Origin: Mycetocola lacteus
GTDB lineage: Bacteria; Actinomycetota; Actinomycetes; Actinomycetales; Microbacteriaceae
Length of the DNA stretch: 64,000 nt
Direction: 5' to 3'
Assembly (NCBI RefSeq): GCF_003667575.1
Contig: NZ_RCUY01000014.1
Coordinates: 62,001-126,000, forward strand
Under the pieces are notes generated by a model that saw only the letters and a program-made list of their open reading frames with translations, made no database searches and was not told the DNA's origin. The position numbers were made by a program, and so were the translations under genes. This document shows positions 17,809 through 27,234 of this stretch, piece after piece. Each line of letters begins with the position of its first letter. Position 1 is the first letter of the stretch.

Positions 17809-18792
17809 TTAGCGCTTGCGCGAGTGTTCCAGCGAGCCACTGCGCAGGGCAGCCTCATCGCTCAGGTCCACCAGCGTGGAACGACGATAGCTCTTCCACT
17901 TGGCCACCTGATAGCGCGGGTTATTGGCCAGCCAGAACAGGCGGCGCTTCCAAGAGAACTCCCGATCGCGCAGAATGCGCAGGGTGTCCCCCACAATCCC
18001 GCGCAGGGTCAGCTTGGCCTGAGCCTTGGCGGTGAGCACCGGAATATCGTGGCCGATTCGGCGCAGGCCCACGGTCTCATCAAAGATCCGCTTGCGGTAC
18101 TCGGCCAGGGTCAGATCGTTGGAGTGCTCAACGGCACCGCGCGGCGCATAGGCCTTGATCCAGCCGGCCTCCACCAGGTCCCGACCAAAGAGCTGGTCCT
18201 CGGCATAGGGCACGTCCTGGTAGGGAATCACGTCGGTCAGGAACGCGCGACGGGCGGCGGAGTTCACGTCGGAGTAGAACGAGATCGCACCCAGCACGCC
18301 CTCGGACTGAACAAACTTGTCCTTATAAAACACACCGGTACCAAAGTCCGGTCCGAATCCGGCAAACATGCCCTGGATCTCGTACTTCAGCAGCGGGAAG
18401 CAGCCCACCCGCGGCACCTGCTTCCCCATGACCGCCACGATCTTGTCGGAGATCGCGAACGGCGCGATCAGCTCGGCGGCCCACATCGGGGTCTGCGGGA
18501 TCGCATCGTGGGTCAGGTAGGCAATGAACTCGCCGTGCGCCAACTGGGCCGCCAGGTTACGAGTGCGACCGTGTCCGAACTCATGGTTGGGGATCTGGTG
18601 CAGCACCACCTCGGGGAAGCGGGCAATGATGTCCAGGGTCGAATCGGTGGAGCCCGAGTCGATGACCAGAACCTCCATCTCCCCGTCCAGTTCCTGATTG
18701 CGCAGCTGGGTGAGGATGCGCTCCAGGTAGTCCTCGCCGTTATAGGTGAGCACGGCTACCGTCAGCAGCGGCGCGCCAGGTTCTTTAGCCAT
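17809..18792 (-). CDS. Family 2 glycosyltransferase, rhamnosyltransferase-like
   Basis: This 327-residue GT2 enzyme has V-A-V-L-T-Y-N-G, then V-I-D-S-G-S-T-D-S-T, then F-G-H-G-R-T-R-N-L-A-A, a motif common in rhamnosyltransferases, followed by L-T-H-D-A as the metal-site region. It should transfer rhamnose from dTDP-L-rhamnose on the cytoplasmic side. Its start overlaps the upstream epimerase stop by eight bases, making it the last gene of a three-gene operon with that epimerase and the WsaF-like enzyme. Linkage and acceptor cannot be read from sequence. Confidence 0.87.
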   Translation of the reverse strand: MAKEPGAPLLTVAVLTYNGEDYLERILTQLRNQELDGEMEVLVIDSGSTDSTLDIIARFPEVVLHQIPNHEFGHGRTRNLAAQLAHGEFIAYLTHDAIPQTPMWAAELIAPFAISDKIVAVMGKQVPRVGCFPLLKYEIQGMFAGFGPDFGTGVFYKDKFVQSEGVLGAISFYSDVNSAARRAFLTDVIPYQDVPYAEDQLFGRDLVEAGWIKAYAPRGAVEHSNDLTLAEYRKRIFDETVGLRRIGHDIPVLTAKAQAKLTLRGIVGDTLRILRDREFSWKRRLFWLANNPRYQVAKWKSYRRSTLVDLSDEAALRSGSLEHSRKR

Positions 18793-19714
18793 TGGTTTGT
18801 TCCTTAATCTCGGCCCAGGTGGCCGCTACACCGGCATCCAGGCTGGTGAGCGCGGGCTCACCAAACTCGGCGCGCAGTCGCGAGGTGTCCAGCACAACCC
18901 GGTCCACAAAGGTGGCCGGTTTGGGCTTTTCCAAAATGGTGAAGTCCTCGCCGGTCACCCGGGCGAGGGCCGCCAGAATCTCTGAAACGCTGTAGCCAAT
19001 GCCACTGCCCAGGTTGTACAGCGAGTGTTCGGTTTCACGGCCGATAAAGGCGACAATCATATCGACCAAATCGGTCACGAACACGTAGTCACGCACCATC
19101 GAACCGTCACCCAGCTGAATGACCTCGTCTCCACGCGCGATGTTGCGCAGCGCGATCGGGATCAGACCCTGCCGTCGGTTAGGGTGCTGGCGGGTACCGT
19201 AGGGGTTCGAGATACGCAGCGCCGTAGAGCCCAGCCCATGCCTGGTCTGGAAGTAGTTGAGATAGTTCTCGATGGCCAGCTTGCCGATCCCATAGGGAGA
19301 AATCGGCAGTGCACGATCGGCCTCCCCGTAGCGCTCCTTGCCCTGCGAGCCATAGATGGCGCCGCCCGTTGAGGCAAAGTAGAAGTGTTCTACCCCCGCG
19401 TGAACGCAGGACTCGAGGAGTTCCACGGTCTGGGCGATGTTGGTGCGGATATCCAGGGTGGGATCGGATTCAGCGGTGGCCGGGGTGGTGGTGGAGAGGA
19501 AGTGGAACACCAGATCCTGGTTGGCCGTGGCCTCCTCCATGTCCGACCGGCTCAGAAACTCGCCCCGGAACACCCGCACACCGGGTTCGGTAAACGTGGG
19601 CTCCTGCGAGCTGAATCGGTCAAAAGCGGTAACCTCATGACCCGCGCGCGACAGCGCATCCACCAGGTGCGAACCGATAAACCCGTTCGCCCCGACAACG
19701 AGTGCCCTAGCCAC
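18785..19714 (-). CDS. NAD-dependent nucleotide-sugar epimerase/dehydratase
   Basis: This extended short-chain dehydrogenase of about 309 residues has V-V-G-A-N-G-F-I-G-S-H at the start, S-T-G-G-A-I-Y-G for the catalytic Ser/Thr, and Y-G-I-G-K for Tyr and Lys. It is closest in pattern to GalE-type epimerases. It lacks the conserved sequence style of RmlB dehydratase, so I do not call it rmlB. The GTG at 19714, with AAAAGG six bases before it, overlaps the upstream gene's stop and sits right before the Rossmann motif; the longer frame has no support. It probably makes a UDP- or dTDP-sugar for the adjacent transferases. Confidence 0.82.
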   Translation of the reverse strand: MARALVVGANGFIGSHLVDALSRAGHEVTAFDRFSSQEPTFTEPGVRVFRGEFLSRSDMEEATANQDLVFHFLSTTTPATAESDPTLDIRTNIAQTVELLESCVHAGVEHFYFASTGGAIYGSQGKERYGEADRALPISPYGIGKLAIENYLNYFQTRHGLGSTALRISNPYGTRQHPNRRQGLIPIALRNIARGDEVIQLGDGSMVRDYVFVTDLVDMIVAFIGRETEHSLYNLGSGIGYSVSEILAALARVTGEDFTILEKPKPATFVDRVVLDTSRLRAEFGEPALTSLDAGVAATWAEIKEQTNG

Positions 19715-20951
19715 GCATGGCCTTTTCGAGCGCCTCATTGAACTGCACACCCGAGTCTTCCCAGTTGGCGTTCGCCACCGAAGCGGAGATAGTCTTCGCA
19801 TACTCGGGGGCGTCCTCGCGGTTGACAGCCTCGCTCAGTCGACGAGCCAGCGCACCGGGAACCGGCTCACAGTAGTCGATGTAGGGGTTGTCGGACACCA
19901 TGCGGTTGTTGGCACCGTCGTTTACGACGGCGACTACACCCGAGCTCAGCAGCTCAAGCGGCAGCAGCGACATATTGGTCAGCGACAGCACCAGACCGGC
20001 AGCACAACGGTTGTACACCGTGTTGAGCTCGGAGAGCTTGAGGCTGGAGAGATTCTTGTGCGGGAACGGAATGTCCCAGTTGGAAACGTCCCAGCCGGCC
20101 AGGTTGATGGTCACGTCGGGGTTGAGCTTGTGGAAATCGGCCAGGGCCATGATGCCCAGCTCAAATGCACGACGTGCGGTCACCGGGCGGGCGTAGAAGA
20201 ACACCTCGTTGCGGCGACCGGTGTTGGTCAGCGAGTAGTTCTTCTTGTTCACCGCGAAGTCGAACGAGTCACAGGTCATGCCATACTCGGTGCTCAGCTT
20301 GTGCGAGAGCCACCCTCCGGCGGTGATGCCGTGGAAGCCGAAACGGTAGGTGTTCTCGGCGAGGATTGCCTGCGAACCGAGCTCGTAGAAGCTGGGTTCG
20401 TAGTCCTGCACGAAGTAGAAGCGGCGCGCGTGGGTCTTGTCCAGGTACGCGGGGTAGGCGGTTTCCCAACCGGTGGCGAATAGCGCCTGGGTCTCGGCGT
20501 CGACCCCAACCTTGCGGTCGTAGAGCTTGATCTCGGCCTTAACGTTGGGGTACGCGTCGCTCTGATCCAGCATCGCCTTGGTATCGCGCAGGTTCGGGCC
20601 AAAGTCCGAGGTGGTGTAGAGATACACGGTGCACTTGTGACCGGCCTTTTCGGCAAAGTCGATGAACCGGAAGAGGTTCTGGTGTCCGCCGGACTCACGG
20701 CCGGGAGGAGACATGATCCAGGCGATGTTGATCGGGCCTTCCTCAACCACGATCGGGTTTTCCAGCTGCGGTGCCGGAAGGGTCCAGTCCAGTTCCGCGG
20801 CATCGCCGAGGTCAACCAGCATCTGACCGGCGGGGCTCTGCGGAATCAGCATCACGGATGCCTTTGCAAAGACGCGGCCCAGGTAGGTCTTGATTCCCTC
20901 ATCAGCGATCAGCCGAGCAGATCGCCCAACGGCGTTGAAAATGTTAGCCAC
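19707..20951 (-). CDS. WsaF-like glycosyltransferase
   Basis: This 414-residue protein has the two-domain layout of the WsaF family. Its middle carries N-I-A-W-I-M-S-P-P, F-Y-F-V-Q-D-Y-E-P-S-F-Y and F-F-Y-A-R-P, with a C-terminal P-L-E-L-L-S-S-G segment typical of GT-B donor sites. WsaF of Geobacillus is a rhamnosyltransferase of S-layer glycan synthesis, so a rhamnosyl role is likely but unproven. It heads the operon with the epimerase and the rhamnosyltransferase-like gene. The first 60 residues form an amphipathic region that may touch the membrane. Confidence 0.8.
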   Translation of the reverse strand: MANIFNAVGRSARLIADEGIKTYLGRVFAKASVMLIPQSPAGQMLVDLGDAAELDWTLPAPQLENPIVVEEGPINIAWIMSPPGRESGGHQNLFRFIDFAEKAGHKCTVYLYTTSDFGPNLRDTKAMLDQSDAYPNVKAEIKLYDRKVGVDAETQALFATGWETAYPAYLDKTHARRFYFVQDYEPSFYELGSQAILAENTYRFGFHGITAGGWLSHKLSTEYGMTCDSFDFAVNKKNYSLTNTGRRNEVFFYARPVTARRAFELGIMALADFHKLNPDVTINLAGWDVSNWDIPFPHKNLSSLKLSELNTVYNRCAAGLVLSLTNMSLLPLELLSSGVVAVVNDGANNRMVSDNPYIDYCEPVPGALARRLSEAVNREDAPEYAKTISASVANANWEDSGVQFNEALEKAMRG

Positions 20952-21147
20952 GGTGTAGGAAGTTCCCCTCGTCGTTCGTGCGCGACCCGCGTCATTTGTG
21001 CGGCGACGCTAAACGGCAAAAATGCCGGCGAACGCCCAGTCTATCAAGGGCCAAGCTGAACATTGCGCGAGAAGCCGACAGTTTTGAGAACGCCAGCGGG
21101 ACGAACCCTCACAGCGCACGCTCATCGTAGGCACCCGCAAGCATCGG

Positions 21148-21153
21148 TACACT
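21148..21153 (+). promoter_or_regulatory. -10 element for a leaderless start
   Basis: TACACT lies seven bases before the ATG at 21161 and no ribosome binding site is present between them. Confidence 0.5.
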
Positions 21154-21160
21154 GGAAACA

Positions 21161-22027
21161 ATGTCCTCCCTGAATCCGGAACGCGCCGCCGTAGTAACGG
21201 TGACCTATAACTCGTGTGCCCAGGTCTCCGAGTTTCTCGATTCCCTGGCTCAGACCACCCTGCCCGGCGACCACATCATCGTGGTGGAAAACCGTTCCCC
21301 GCAGGCCGAAGCCACCCGTCAGACCGCCGCCGCCCACGGGGTGAACTTTGTGTGCCTGCCCAGCAATGCCGGCTACGGAAGCGCGATGAACCGCGGTGTC
21401 GCGACGCTGGACAGTGGGGTCGAGTACGTCCTGATTTCAAATCCGGACGTGCGCCTGAACGCGGATACGCTCCCCGCCCTGGTCGACTGGCTGGATACCC
21501 ATCCCGACTGCGGCGCCGTGGCCCCGCGGATCCTCAATGAGGACGGCACTGTCTATCCCTCGGCCCGCTCGGTCCCCTCGCTGCGTAACGGTGTGGGCCA
21601 CGCACTGTTTGCCCGGTTCTGGCCGGACAACCCCTGGTCGCGCCACTATCGGGCCGACGCAGACTATGGCGACACCCCGCGCGACGCCGGCTGGCTCTCC
21701 GGGGCCTGCCTGCTGGTGCGACGCAGCGCATTCGAGAAGCTTGGCGGATTCGACGAGGGCTTCTTCATGTACTTCGAGGATGTAGACCTGGGCTACCGGC
21801 TGGGTCTTGACGGCTGGACCAGCACCTACTTGCCCACGGTGAGTGCCACCCACACCGGCGGCACCTCTACCCGCACCGAATCCGATCGGATGCTGCGTAT
21901 CCATCATGAGAGTGCCTACCGCTTTATGAGCAAGAAGTACCACGCGTGGTACCTCGCCCCCCTCCGCCTGGTACTGCGGGTTGGCCTGTGGGCGCGCTTC
22001 CAGCTCATCCGCCGCTCACACGAATAG
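21161..22027 (+). CDS. wbbL: WbbL-type rhamnosyltransferase (GT2)
   Basis: This 288-residue GT2 enzyme resembles WbbL, which adds rhamnose from dTDP-rhamnose to GlcNAc-diphosphoryl-polyprenol and so makes the linker of actinobacterial wall glycans. Motifs seen are V-T-V-T-Y-N-S, N-A-G-Y-G-S-A-M-N-R-G, S-N-P-D-V (metal site), W-L-S-G-A-C-L-L-V-R-R and F-F-M-Y-F-E-D-V-D-L, all in WbbL order and spacing. It faces rmlA and rmlC across a shared terminator. In Mycobacterium wbbL lies beside rmlD, also found 4 kb away here. The start appears leaderless. Confidence 0.85.
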   Translation: MSSLNPERAAVVTVTYNSCAQVSEFLDSLAQTTLPGDHIIVVENRSPQAEATRQTAAAHGVNFVCLPSNAGYGSAMNRGVATLDSGVEYVLISNPDVRLNADTLPALVDWLDTHPDCGAVAPRILNEDGTVYPSARSVPSLRNGVGHALFARFWPDNPWSRHYRADADYGDTPRDAGWLSGACLLVRRSAFEKLGGFDEGFFMYFEDVDLGYRLGLDGWTSTYLPTVSATHTGGTSTRTESDRMLRIHHESAYRFMSKKYHAWYLAPLRLVLRVGLWARFQLIRRSHE

Positions 22028-22038
22028 GCATCACGGCA

Positions 22039-22076
22039 AAAAACGGCACCGATCCGGTTGGATCGGTGCCGTTTTT
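22039..22076. terminator. Bidirectional terminator, A/T-flanked
   Basis: Perfect 17-base arms around GGTT, with a run of A on one side and T on the other. It serves both wbbL and rmlA. Confidence 0.9.
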
Positions 22077-22086
22077 CGATGAGGCT

Positions 22087-22956
22087 CTAGCCCTCGCTGT
22101 CGGCGAGGTGAGCGAGGTACTTACCGTAACCGCTCTTGATCAGCGGCTGAGCCAGCGCCTTGAGCTGATCGGTATCGATCCATCCGGCGCGCCAGGCAAT
22201 CTCCTCGATGCAGCCGACCTTGAAGCCCTGACGGTCCTCGATCACGCGCACATACTCGGAGGCCTGCATCATCGACTCGAATGTGCCGGTGTCCAGCCAG
22301 GCGGTGCCGCGATCCAGAACCTGAACGTGCAGGTTGCCCTGCTCCAAGTAGCGCTCGTTCACGGTCGAAATCTCCAGCTCGCCGCGGGCACTGGGCTCGA
22401 TCGACTTGGCAATCTCGATGACCGAGTTGTCGTAGAAGTACAGACCGGGAACGGCGTACTTGCTCTTGGGCTGCTCGGGCTTTTCCTCGATCGAAATCGC
22501 GGTGAAGTTCTCGTCAAACTCGACCACACCGTAGCTACGCGGGTCGGCAACCGGGTAGGCGAAGATGACGGCACCGTCAATCTCGTTGTGGTTGCGCAGC
22601 GCTGAACCCAGGCCCGTGCCGTGGAAGATGTTGTCTCCGAGGACCAGGGCTACCGAGTCATCACCGATGAACTCCTCACCGATGATGAAGGCCTGTGCCA
22701 GACCATCCGGCGAGGGCTGAACGGCGTACTCCAGGCGGATGCCCAGGTCCGATCCGTCACCCAGCAGAGCCTTGAACTGCTCGTTGTACTCGGGGGTGGT
22801 GATGATCAGGACCTCGTTGATGCCCGCCATCAGCAGGGTCGAGAGGGGGTAATACACCATCGGCTTGTCATAGATCGGCATGAGCTGCTTGGAGATGCCC
22901 TTGGTGATCGGCCACAGTCGGGTGCCGGAACCGCCGGCGAGGATGATGCCCTTCAT
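22087..22956 (-). CDS. rmlA: Glucose-1-phosphate thymidylyltransferase
   Basis: RmlA makes dTDP-glucose from glucose-1-phosphate and dTTP, the first step to dTDP-L-rhamnose. The 289-residue length is typical. The N-terminus reads [15 protein letters not shown], followed by [11 protein letters not shown], both hallmarks of the family. Later G-D-N-I-F-H-G and E-K-P lie at the expected places. It starts four bases after the rmlC stop, so the two are co-transcribed. This is a confident assignment. Confidence 0.96.
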   Translation of the reverse strand: MKGIILAGGSGTRLWPITKGISKQLMPIYDKPMVYYPLSTLLMAGINEVLIITTPEYNEQFKALLGDGSDLGIRLEYAVQPSPDGLAQAFIIGEEFIGDDSVALVLGDNIFHGTGLGSALRNHNEIDGAVIFAYPVADPRSYGVVEFDENFTAISIEEKPEQPKSKYAVPGLYFYDNSVIEIAKSIEPSARGELEISTVNERYLEQGNLHVQVLDRGTAWLDTGTFESMMQASEYVRVIEDRQGFKVGCIEEIAWRAGWIDTDQLKALAQPLIKSGYGKYLAHLADSEG

Positions 22957-22960
22957 AAAA

Positions 22961-23566
22961 CTAGTTGCCCTTCAGCGTTTCGTAGTAGGCGCGCGCGGCG
23001 TCCCAGGTTGGCAGCAGACCCGAGGCGGCAGCCTCGGCGAGGCTCGGTGCCTCGGTGTCCTTCGGAGAAAGCAGCAGTTCGCCGGCCTCGGCCGGGAACT
23101 CCAGGGCGATCTCCGGGTCAAGCGGGTTGATTCCGTGCTCCCGGTCGGGACGGAACACGTCGTTCACCAGGTAGGTCACGGTGGCATCGTCGGTCAGTGC
23201 CACAAAGCAGTGACCGAGGCCCTCGGAAATAAAGATCGCCTTGCGCTCGACATCGTCCAGACGAACCGCATCCCACTGACCGAACGTGGGCGAGCCCACC
23301 CGAATGTCGATCACAAAGTCGAGGACCGCACCACGCTGGCACATGACATACTTCGCCTGACTCGGCGGCACATCGGCAAAGTGAATGCCGCGCACGGTGC
23401 CGCGCTTGGAGACCGAGGTGTTGGCCTGTGCCAGGTTCACCGCACGGCCGGTGGCCTTGGTCAGGTGGTCGAAACGGTACGCTTCCAGGAACACGCCACG
23501 GTCATCACCAAACTGCTTCGGCGTGATCTCATAGCTGTCAGGGATCTTTAATTCACGGATATCCAC
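22961..23566 (-). CDS. rmlC: dTDP-4-dehydrorhamnose 3,5-epimerase
   Basis: RmlC epimerises C3 and C5 of dTDP-4-keto-6-deoxyglucose, the third step to dTDP-L-rhamnose. The 201-residue cupin has [20 protein letters not shown] with the conserved His, and [10 protein letters not shown]. It heads the rmlC-rmlA pair. A TAGACT box six bases before the GTG points to a leaderless transcript. rmlB, the second-step enzyme, is not adjacent or elsewhere in the window. Confidence 0.95.
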   Translation of the reverse strand: MDIRELKIPDSYEITPKQFGDDRGVFLEAYRFDHLTKATGRAVNLAQANTSVSKRGTVRGIHFADVPPSQAKYVMCQRGAVLDFVIDIRVGSPTFGQWDAVRLDDVERKAIFISEGLGHCFVALTDDATVTYLVNDVFRPDREHGINPLDPEIALEFPAEAGELLLSPKDTEAPSLAEAAASGLLPTWDAARAYYETLKGN

Positions 23567-23572
23567 GCCGTC

Positions 23573-23578
23573 AGTCTA
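23573..23578 (-). promoter_or_regulatory. -10 element for leaderless rmlC
   Basis: On the minus strand TAGACT is followed by six bases and then the GTG start of rmlC. Confidence 0.55.
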
Positions 23579-23651
23579 GCAATCTTCGCTCCACGAGTGC
23601 CCAACGCTGGGACAGGGCGCACGCTGAACGTGCATTCACCGCGCCCCAACG

Positions 23652-24947
23652 CTAGGACTTGGGTGCCAGACCGAGGACCGGGAACAGCACTCGGGCGGCC
23701 ATCTTCATTCCTCCCACCAGCGCATCGGCACCGTGTCCCGCCCCGGGGACCGAAAACAGGGTGGTGTTCATCCCGGCCGCGCGTGCACCCGCGGCAACCT
23801 TCGCGGCCGCGGCCGAGTAGTCGGGGTCCTTGGCCCCGCCGGTGAAGATCGCCGTCGAATCGGTGTAGTGCCGGGTCGCCATGATCTTGAGGGGCTTGAT
23901 CGCGTCATAGGCAGCCATGTTCCCCCCGAAGAAGTTCTTCAGCGAGGTGGCAGCTTCGGAGGCTCCCGGGTAGTCCTCCCCCGAAATATCGATCACGTTG
24001 CGGAACAGCTCGGGATGGGTGGCCCCGTAGTAGATGGCGCATCCCCCGCCGTTGGAGTACCCGGCGATGGTCCACGTCGAGGGATCCTTGATCACATTGA
24101 GGTTGGCCAGAGCCCAGTTTGGGACGTCCTGGGTCATGTAGGTCTCCACATTGCCAAACTGCTTGGAGTTGATGCAGAGGGTATCGACGTTGGGATTTCC
24201 CAGCTGATCGGCCACCACCACAATCGGTGCGAGGCCGTTATTTTCCACCGCATAGGCGTCCAGAGCCTGCTGCATGAACGCCGGGTTGGGGTCGCCGGGC
24301 TGACCCATCATCATGATCATGAGGGGCAACGCCGGCGGGTTCGGAGCAAGCGCGGCCGGGGGAAGGTAGATTCCTGCGGGTCTCGCTTTAAACCCTGACA
24401 GTGTTCCCGGAATCACCTGAGTTCCGGTGCGTCCCAGTGCGGGCATGCCCGCCGGGGGCTTCCACGACTGATACAGCGGACCGGTGGGTTTGGGCTGCTG
24501 CGCCGTCGGCTTCGCCAGATGAATCGGCTTATTTTCGACGATGTGGAGGAATGCTCCCACGGTCGGGTTGATCCCAAATGCCGCGTTCACCCCGACCGTC
24601 GCCGCAAGCGCAAAGGACACGATGCCCAGCGCGGCAATGACCTTGCGCCACCACCGGCTGCGGAAAAGATTCACGATTGCTACGCCAAAGCCGATGAAGG
24701 CGAGTACGATCCAGGTGCGTGCCTCCGCGCCCAGCGGCGCATCAATGAGTTTGAGCCCGCGTTCGACAACCAGGAGAGTCAGAATCCCCAGGGCACCACT
24801 AATCACGATTGTCAGGAGCGCCGTACGAAGCCATGCACGGGACCACGGGCGAATCAGCAGGTAGAGCAGGATCAGTGCGGCCACCGCATAGATGGTGTTG
24901 ACCACGGGCCCGCTGACGATATTGATATCGAGCAGGTTCAGTTTCAC
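23652..24947 (-). CDS. Membrane-anchored alpha/beta-hydrolase (esterase family)
   Basis: This 431-residue protein has four hydrophobic helices in the first 125 residues and then a long extracytoplasmic domain of the esterase-D/mycolyltransferase type. The nucleophile elbow is G-Y-S-N-G-G (Ser near residue 300) and the catalytic His is likely in G-A-G-H-G-A-D near the C-terminus. Proteins of this build act on acyl groups outside the cell. Its place between rmlC and rmlD suggests it edits acyl groups on the wall glycan, but that is inference. A siderophore-esterase-like role is an alternative. Confidence 0.75.
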   Translation of the reverse strand: MKLNLLDINIVSGPVVNTIYAVAALILLYLLIRPWSRAWLRTALLTIVISGALGILTLLVVERGLKLIDAPLGAEARTWIVLAFIGFGVAIVNLFRSRWWRKVIAALGIVSFALAATVGVNAAFGINPTVGAFLHIVENKPIHLAKPTAQQPKPTGPLYQSWKPPAGMPALGRTGTQVIPGTLSGFKARPAGIYLPPAALAPNPPALPLMIMMMGQPGDPNPAFMQQALDAYAVENNGLAPIVVVADQLGNPNVDTLCINSKQFGNVETYMTQDVPNWALANLNVIKDPSTWTIAGYSNGGGCAIYYGATHPELFRNVIDISGEDYPGASEAATSLKNFFGGNMAAYDAIKPLKIMATRHYTDSTAIFTGGAKDPDYSAAAAKVAAGARAAGMNTTLFSVPGAGHGADALVGGMKMAARVLFPVLGLAPKS

Positions 24948-25054
24948 GGCGAATCGACTTTCTGCAATGGGGAGGGGAACGCGGCCGCGAACGGCTGCGG
25001 GTGATCACGGTATTACCCATTCCTGACCGCTACCTGTACCCGGTATGGACCCCG

Positions 25055-25060
25055 TAGAAT
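25055..25060 (+). promoter_or_regulatory. -10 element upstream of rmlD
   Basis: TAGAAT, a five-of-six match to TATAAT, lies about 25 bases before the rmlD ATG, leaving a short leader with a GTGAGG ribosome site. Confidence 0.5.
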
Positions 25061-25085
25061 CGGGGGAACAACACGTGAGGAATAC

Positions 25086-25949
25086 ATGCGCTACCTGATC
25101 ACGGGAGCGGCCGGAATGCTCGGCCGCGACCTGCAAACCGTTTTGGCCGACCAGAGTGTCACCGCGCTGGATCGCGCCGGGCTGGACATCACCGATCCCG
25201 ACGCCGTACACGCGGCGGTTGCCGGCCACGATGTGGTCATCAACTGCGCCGCCTACACCGCGGTGGACGCGGCCGAAACCGATGAGGACGCCGCCTATGC
25301 GGTCAACGCGCTGGGACCGCGCAACCTGGCCGCCGCCGCTGCCGCCCACGGGGCCAAGCTGATCCATATCTCCACCGACTACGTGTTCGCCGGCAACGCC
25401 ACCGAGCCCTATGCCGAGGACACCGCCCGCGCACCGCTCAACGCCTACGGCCGCACCAAGGCCGCCGGTGAGGAGTTTGTGCTGGGTGAGCACCCGACCG
25501 GTGGGTTCATCGTGCGCACCGCCTGGATCTACGGTGAGCACGGCAACAACTTTGCCGCCACCATGCTGCGCCTGGCCGGCAGCCACCCCACCGTGAGCGT
25601 GGTCACCGACCAGGTCGGTCAGCCCACCTGGACTCGCGATCTGGCCACCCAGCTGCGTCTGCTGGCCGAATCCGATGCTCCCGCCGGCGTGTATCACGGC
25701 ACCAACGCCGGACAGGGCAGCTGGTACGACTTCACCCAGGCGATCTTCACCGAGGCCGGGCTCGATCCCGCCCGCGTGCTGGAGACCGACAGCGCCTCCT
25801 TTGTACGGCCCGCTCCGCGGCCCGCGTACTCGGTACTCAGCCACGCGGGCTGGACCGCCGCCGGCCTGCCGATCATGCGCGACTGGCGCGAGGCCCTGCA
25901 CGAGGCCATCGCCTCGGGTGCGATCCACGCGCCCGAACCCACCGCCTAG
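25086..25949 (+). CDS. rmlD: dTDP-4-dehydrorhamnose reductase
   Basis: RmlD reduces dTDP-4-keto-L-rhamnose with NAD(P)H, the last step to dTDP-L-rhamnose. The 287-residue protein has T-G-A-A-G-M-L-G-R-D near the start, N-C-A-A-Y-T-A-V-D-A-A-E, S-T-D-Y-V-F-A-G, and Y-G-R-T-K with the catalytic Tyr and Lys. It is transcribed away from the esterase gene and followed by a good terminator, so it is probably a single-gene unit. Confident assignment. Confidence 0.95.
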   Translation: MRYLITGAAGMLGRDLQTVLADQSVTALDRAGLDITDPDAVHAAVAGHDVVINCAAYTAVDAAETDEDAAYAVNALGPRNLAAAAAAHGAKLIHISTDYVFAGNATEPYAEDTARAPLNAYGRTKAAGEEFVLGEHPTGGFIVRTAWIYGEHGNNFAATMLRLAGSHPTVSVVTDQVGQPTWTRDLATQLRLLAESDAPAGVYHGTNAGQGSWYDFTQAIFTEAGLDPARVLETDSASFVRPAPRPAYSVLSHAGWTAAGLPIMRDWREALHEAIASGAIHAPEPTA

Positions 25950-25955
25950 CGAATG

Positions 25956-25985
25956 CGGCCGTGCCCTCGGGCGCGGCCGTTTTTG
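25956..25985 (+). terminator. Rho-independent terminator of rmlD
   Basis: An 11-bp GC-rich stem with one G-U pair is followed by a run of five T. Confidence 0.85.
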
Positions 25986-26047
25986 CCTGCTCGCCTTATT
26001 GCCGAGCGCAGTAACCCGGTCTTTTCACCCGCAGGAGGGAACCCACG

Positions 26048-27178
26048 ATGCCCGCAGTACTCCGTGTCATTCTCGATTCGGCCCTGACCCCCGGTCACGG
26101 GGGAACCGGTCGCTACGCCGAGGAACTCACCCGCGCTCTGATCGCCACCGCCCCGCGGGGGTGCAGCGTGCACGGAGTGGTTTCAGCTCAGCCTCAGGAG
26201 CGCATCGATGAGCTCGCGGCCCGGCTGCCCGGTATCACCGAGATCCAGCGCACAAACCTGCCCCGGCGCGAGCTCACCACCGCATGGCAGCTGGGAATCA
26301 CCACCCAACTGGGTGAGGGAATGATCCATGCCCCGAGTCTGCTGGCGCCGCTGCGACGACACGATCGGGAGTCCGCTCAGATCGTGGTGACCCTGCGGAA
26401 CACCCTCGCCTGGACCGATCCCAAGAGTCTCACCCCCACCTCGGTGGCCTGGCAGAAGCAGATGCTCAAGCGTGCCCGCAAGCACGCCGACGCGATCGTG
26501 GTCCCCACCCACGCGGTGGCCGCAAAACTGGCCGAGATCGCCGATTTTGGTGATCGGGTCCGGGTCATCCCCGAGGCTCCGGCCAGCACCCTGGCCCTGC
26601 CCTCGGATGCCTCCTGGCGCGCGAGTAACCTGGATCTCCCCGAGCGCTATCTGCTGACCCTGGGCAGCCTCGACCCGCGCCGCGGTCTGGATCCGCTGCT
26701 GCAGGCCCTCGCGCGGCCCGGTGTTCCCGATCTGCCGCTGCTGGTCATCGGACCCGATGCCTGGGGCTCCTCCTCCCTCGCCGCGGCCGCCGATGAGGCG
26801 GGCCTGGCCGAGGGTCGGGTGCGCGCCTTGGGCGATTTGGGCAGCGCCGACCTGGCCACCGTGTACGCGCGGGCTACGCTGTTTGTCTACCCGAGCGTGC
26901 GCGAGAGCACCGGACTGCCCCTGCTCGAGGCTTTCTCGCTGGGAACCCCGGTGCTGCACACCGACGATCCCGCGCTGCTGGAGATCTCCGGCGGGGCCGG
27001 CGAGGCCGTGGAAGCCGGGGACGACGGTTTTGCCGAGCGCCTGGCCGCCTCGATCACCGAGCTGATCGAGGACGATGAGCGCCGCGAACGCCTGAGCTTT
27101 GCCGGCACCGACCGTGACCAGGTCTTTGGCTGGCGAGACTCGGCCGAGCGGGTCTGGGCACTGCACGCCGAGCTCTAG
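26048..27178 (+). CDS. Family 4 glycosyltransferase
   Basis: This GT-B fold enzyme of 376 residues carries the N-terminal G-H-G-G-T-G-R-Y-A-E-E loop and the C-terminal donor site P-S-V-R-E-S-T-G-L-P-L-L-E-A-F, with the E-x7-E pattern of GT4. It uses a nucleotide sugar, often GDP-mannose or UDP-glucose; mannose is plausible because GDP-mannose genes lie in the same window. An AGGAGGGA site seven bases before the ATG fixes the start. It is flanked by terminators and so is probably transcribed alone. Confidence 0.87.
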   Translation: MPAVLRVILDSALTPGHGGTGRYAEELTRALIATAPRGCSVHGVVSAQPQERIDELAARLPGITEIQRTNLPRRELTTAWQLGITTQLGEGMIHAPSLLAPLRRHDRESAQIVVTLRNTLAWTDPKSLTPTSVAWQKQMLKRARKHADAIVVPTHAVAAKLAEIADFGDRVRVIPEAPASTLALPSDASWRASNLDLPERYLLTLGSLDPRRGLDPLLQALARPGVPDLPLLVIGPDAWGSSSLAAAADEAGLAEGRVRALGDLGSADLATVYARATLFVYPSVRESTGLPLLEAFSLGTPVLHTDDPALLEISGGAGEAVEAGDDGFAERLAASITELIEDDERRERLSFAGTDRDQVFGWRDSAERVWALHAEL

Positions 27179-27186
27179 CGCCGCCC

Positions 27187-27228
27187 ATACACAACCGGCC
27201 CCGTCCAAGGACGGGGCCGGTTGTGTAT
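27187..27228. terminator. Bidirectional terminator with 20-base perfect arms
   Basis: Perfect 20-base arms around AA lie between the convergent GT4 and LCP genes. Confidence 0.85.
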
Positions 27229-27234
27229 CGCGCC

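Noticed and set aside
18785-19714. rmlB identity for the epimerase
   Set aside because: The motif style is GalE-like and the RmlB-specific pattern is not seen.
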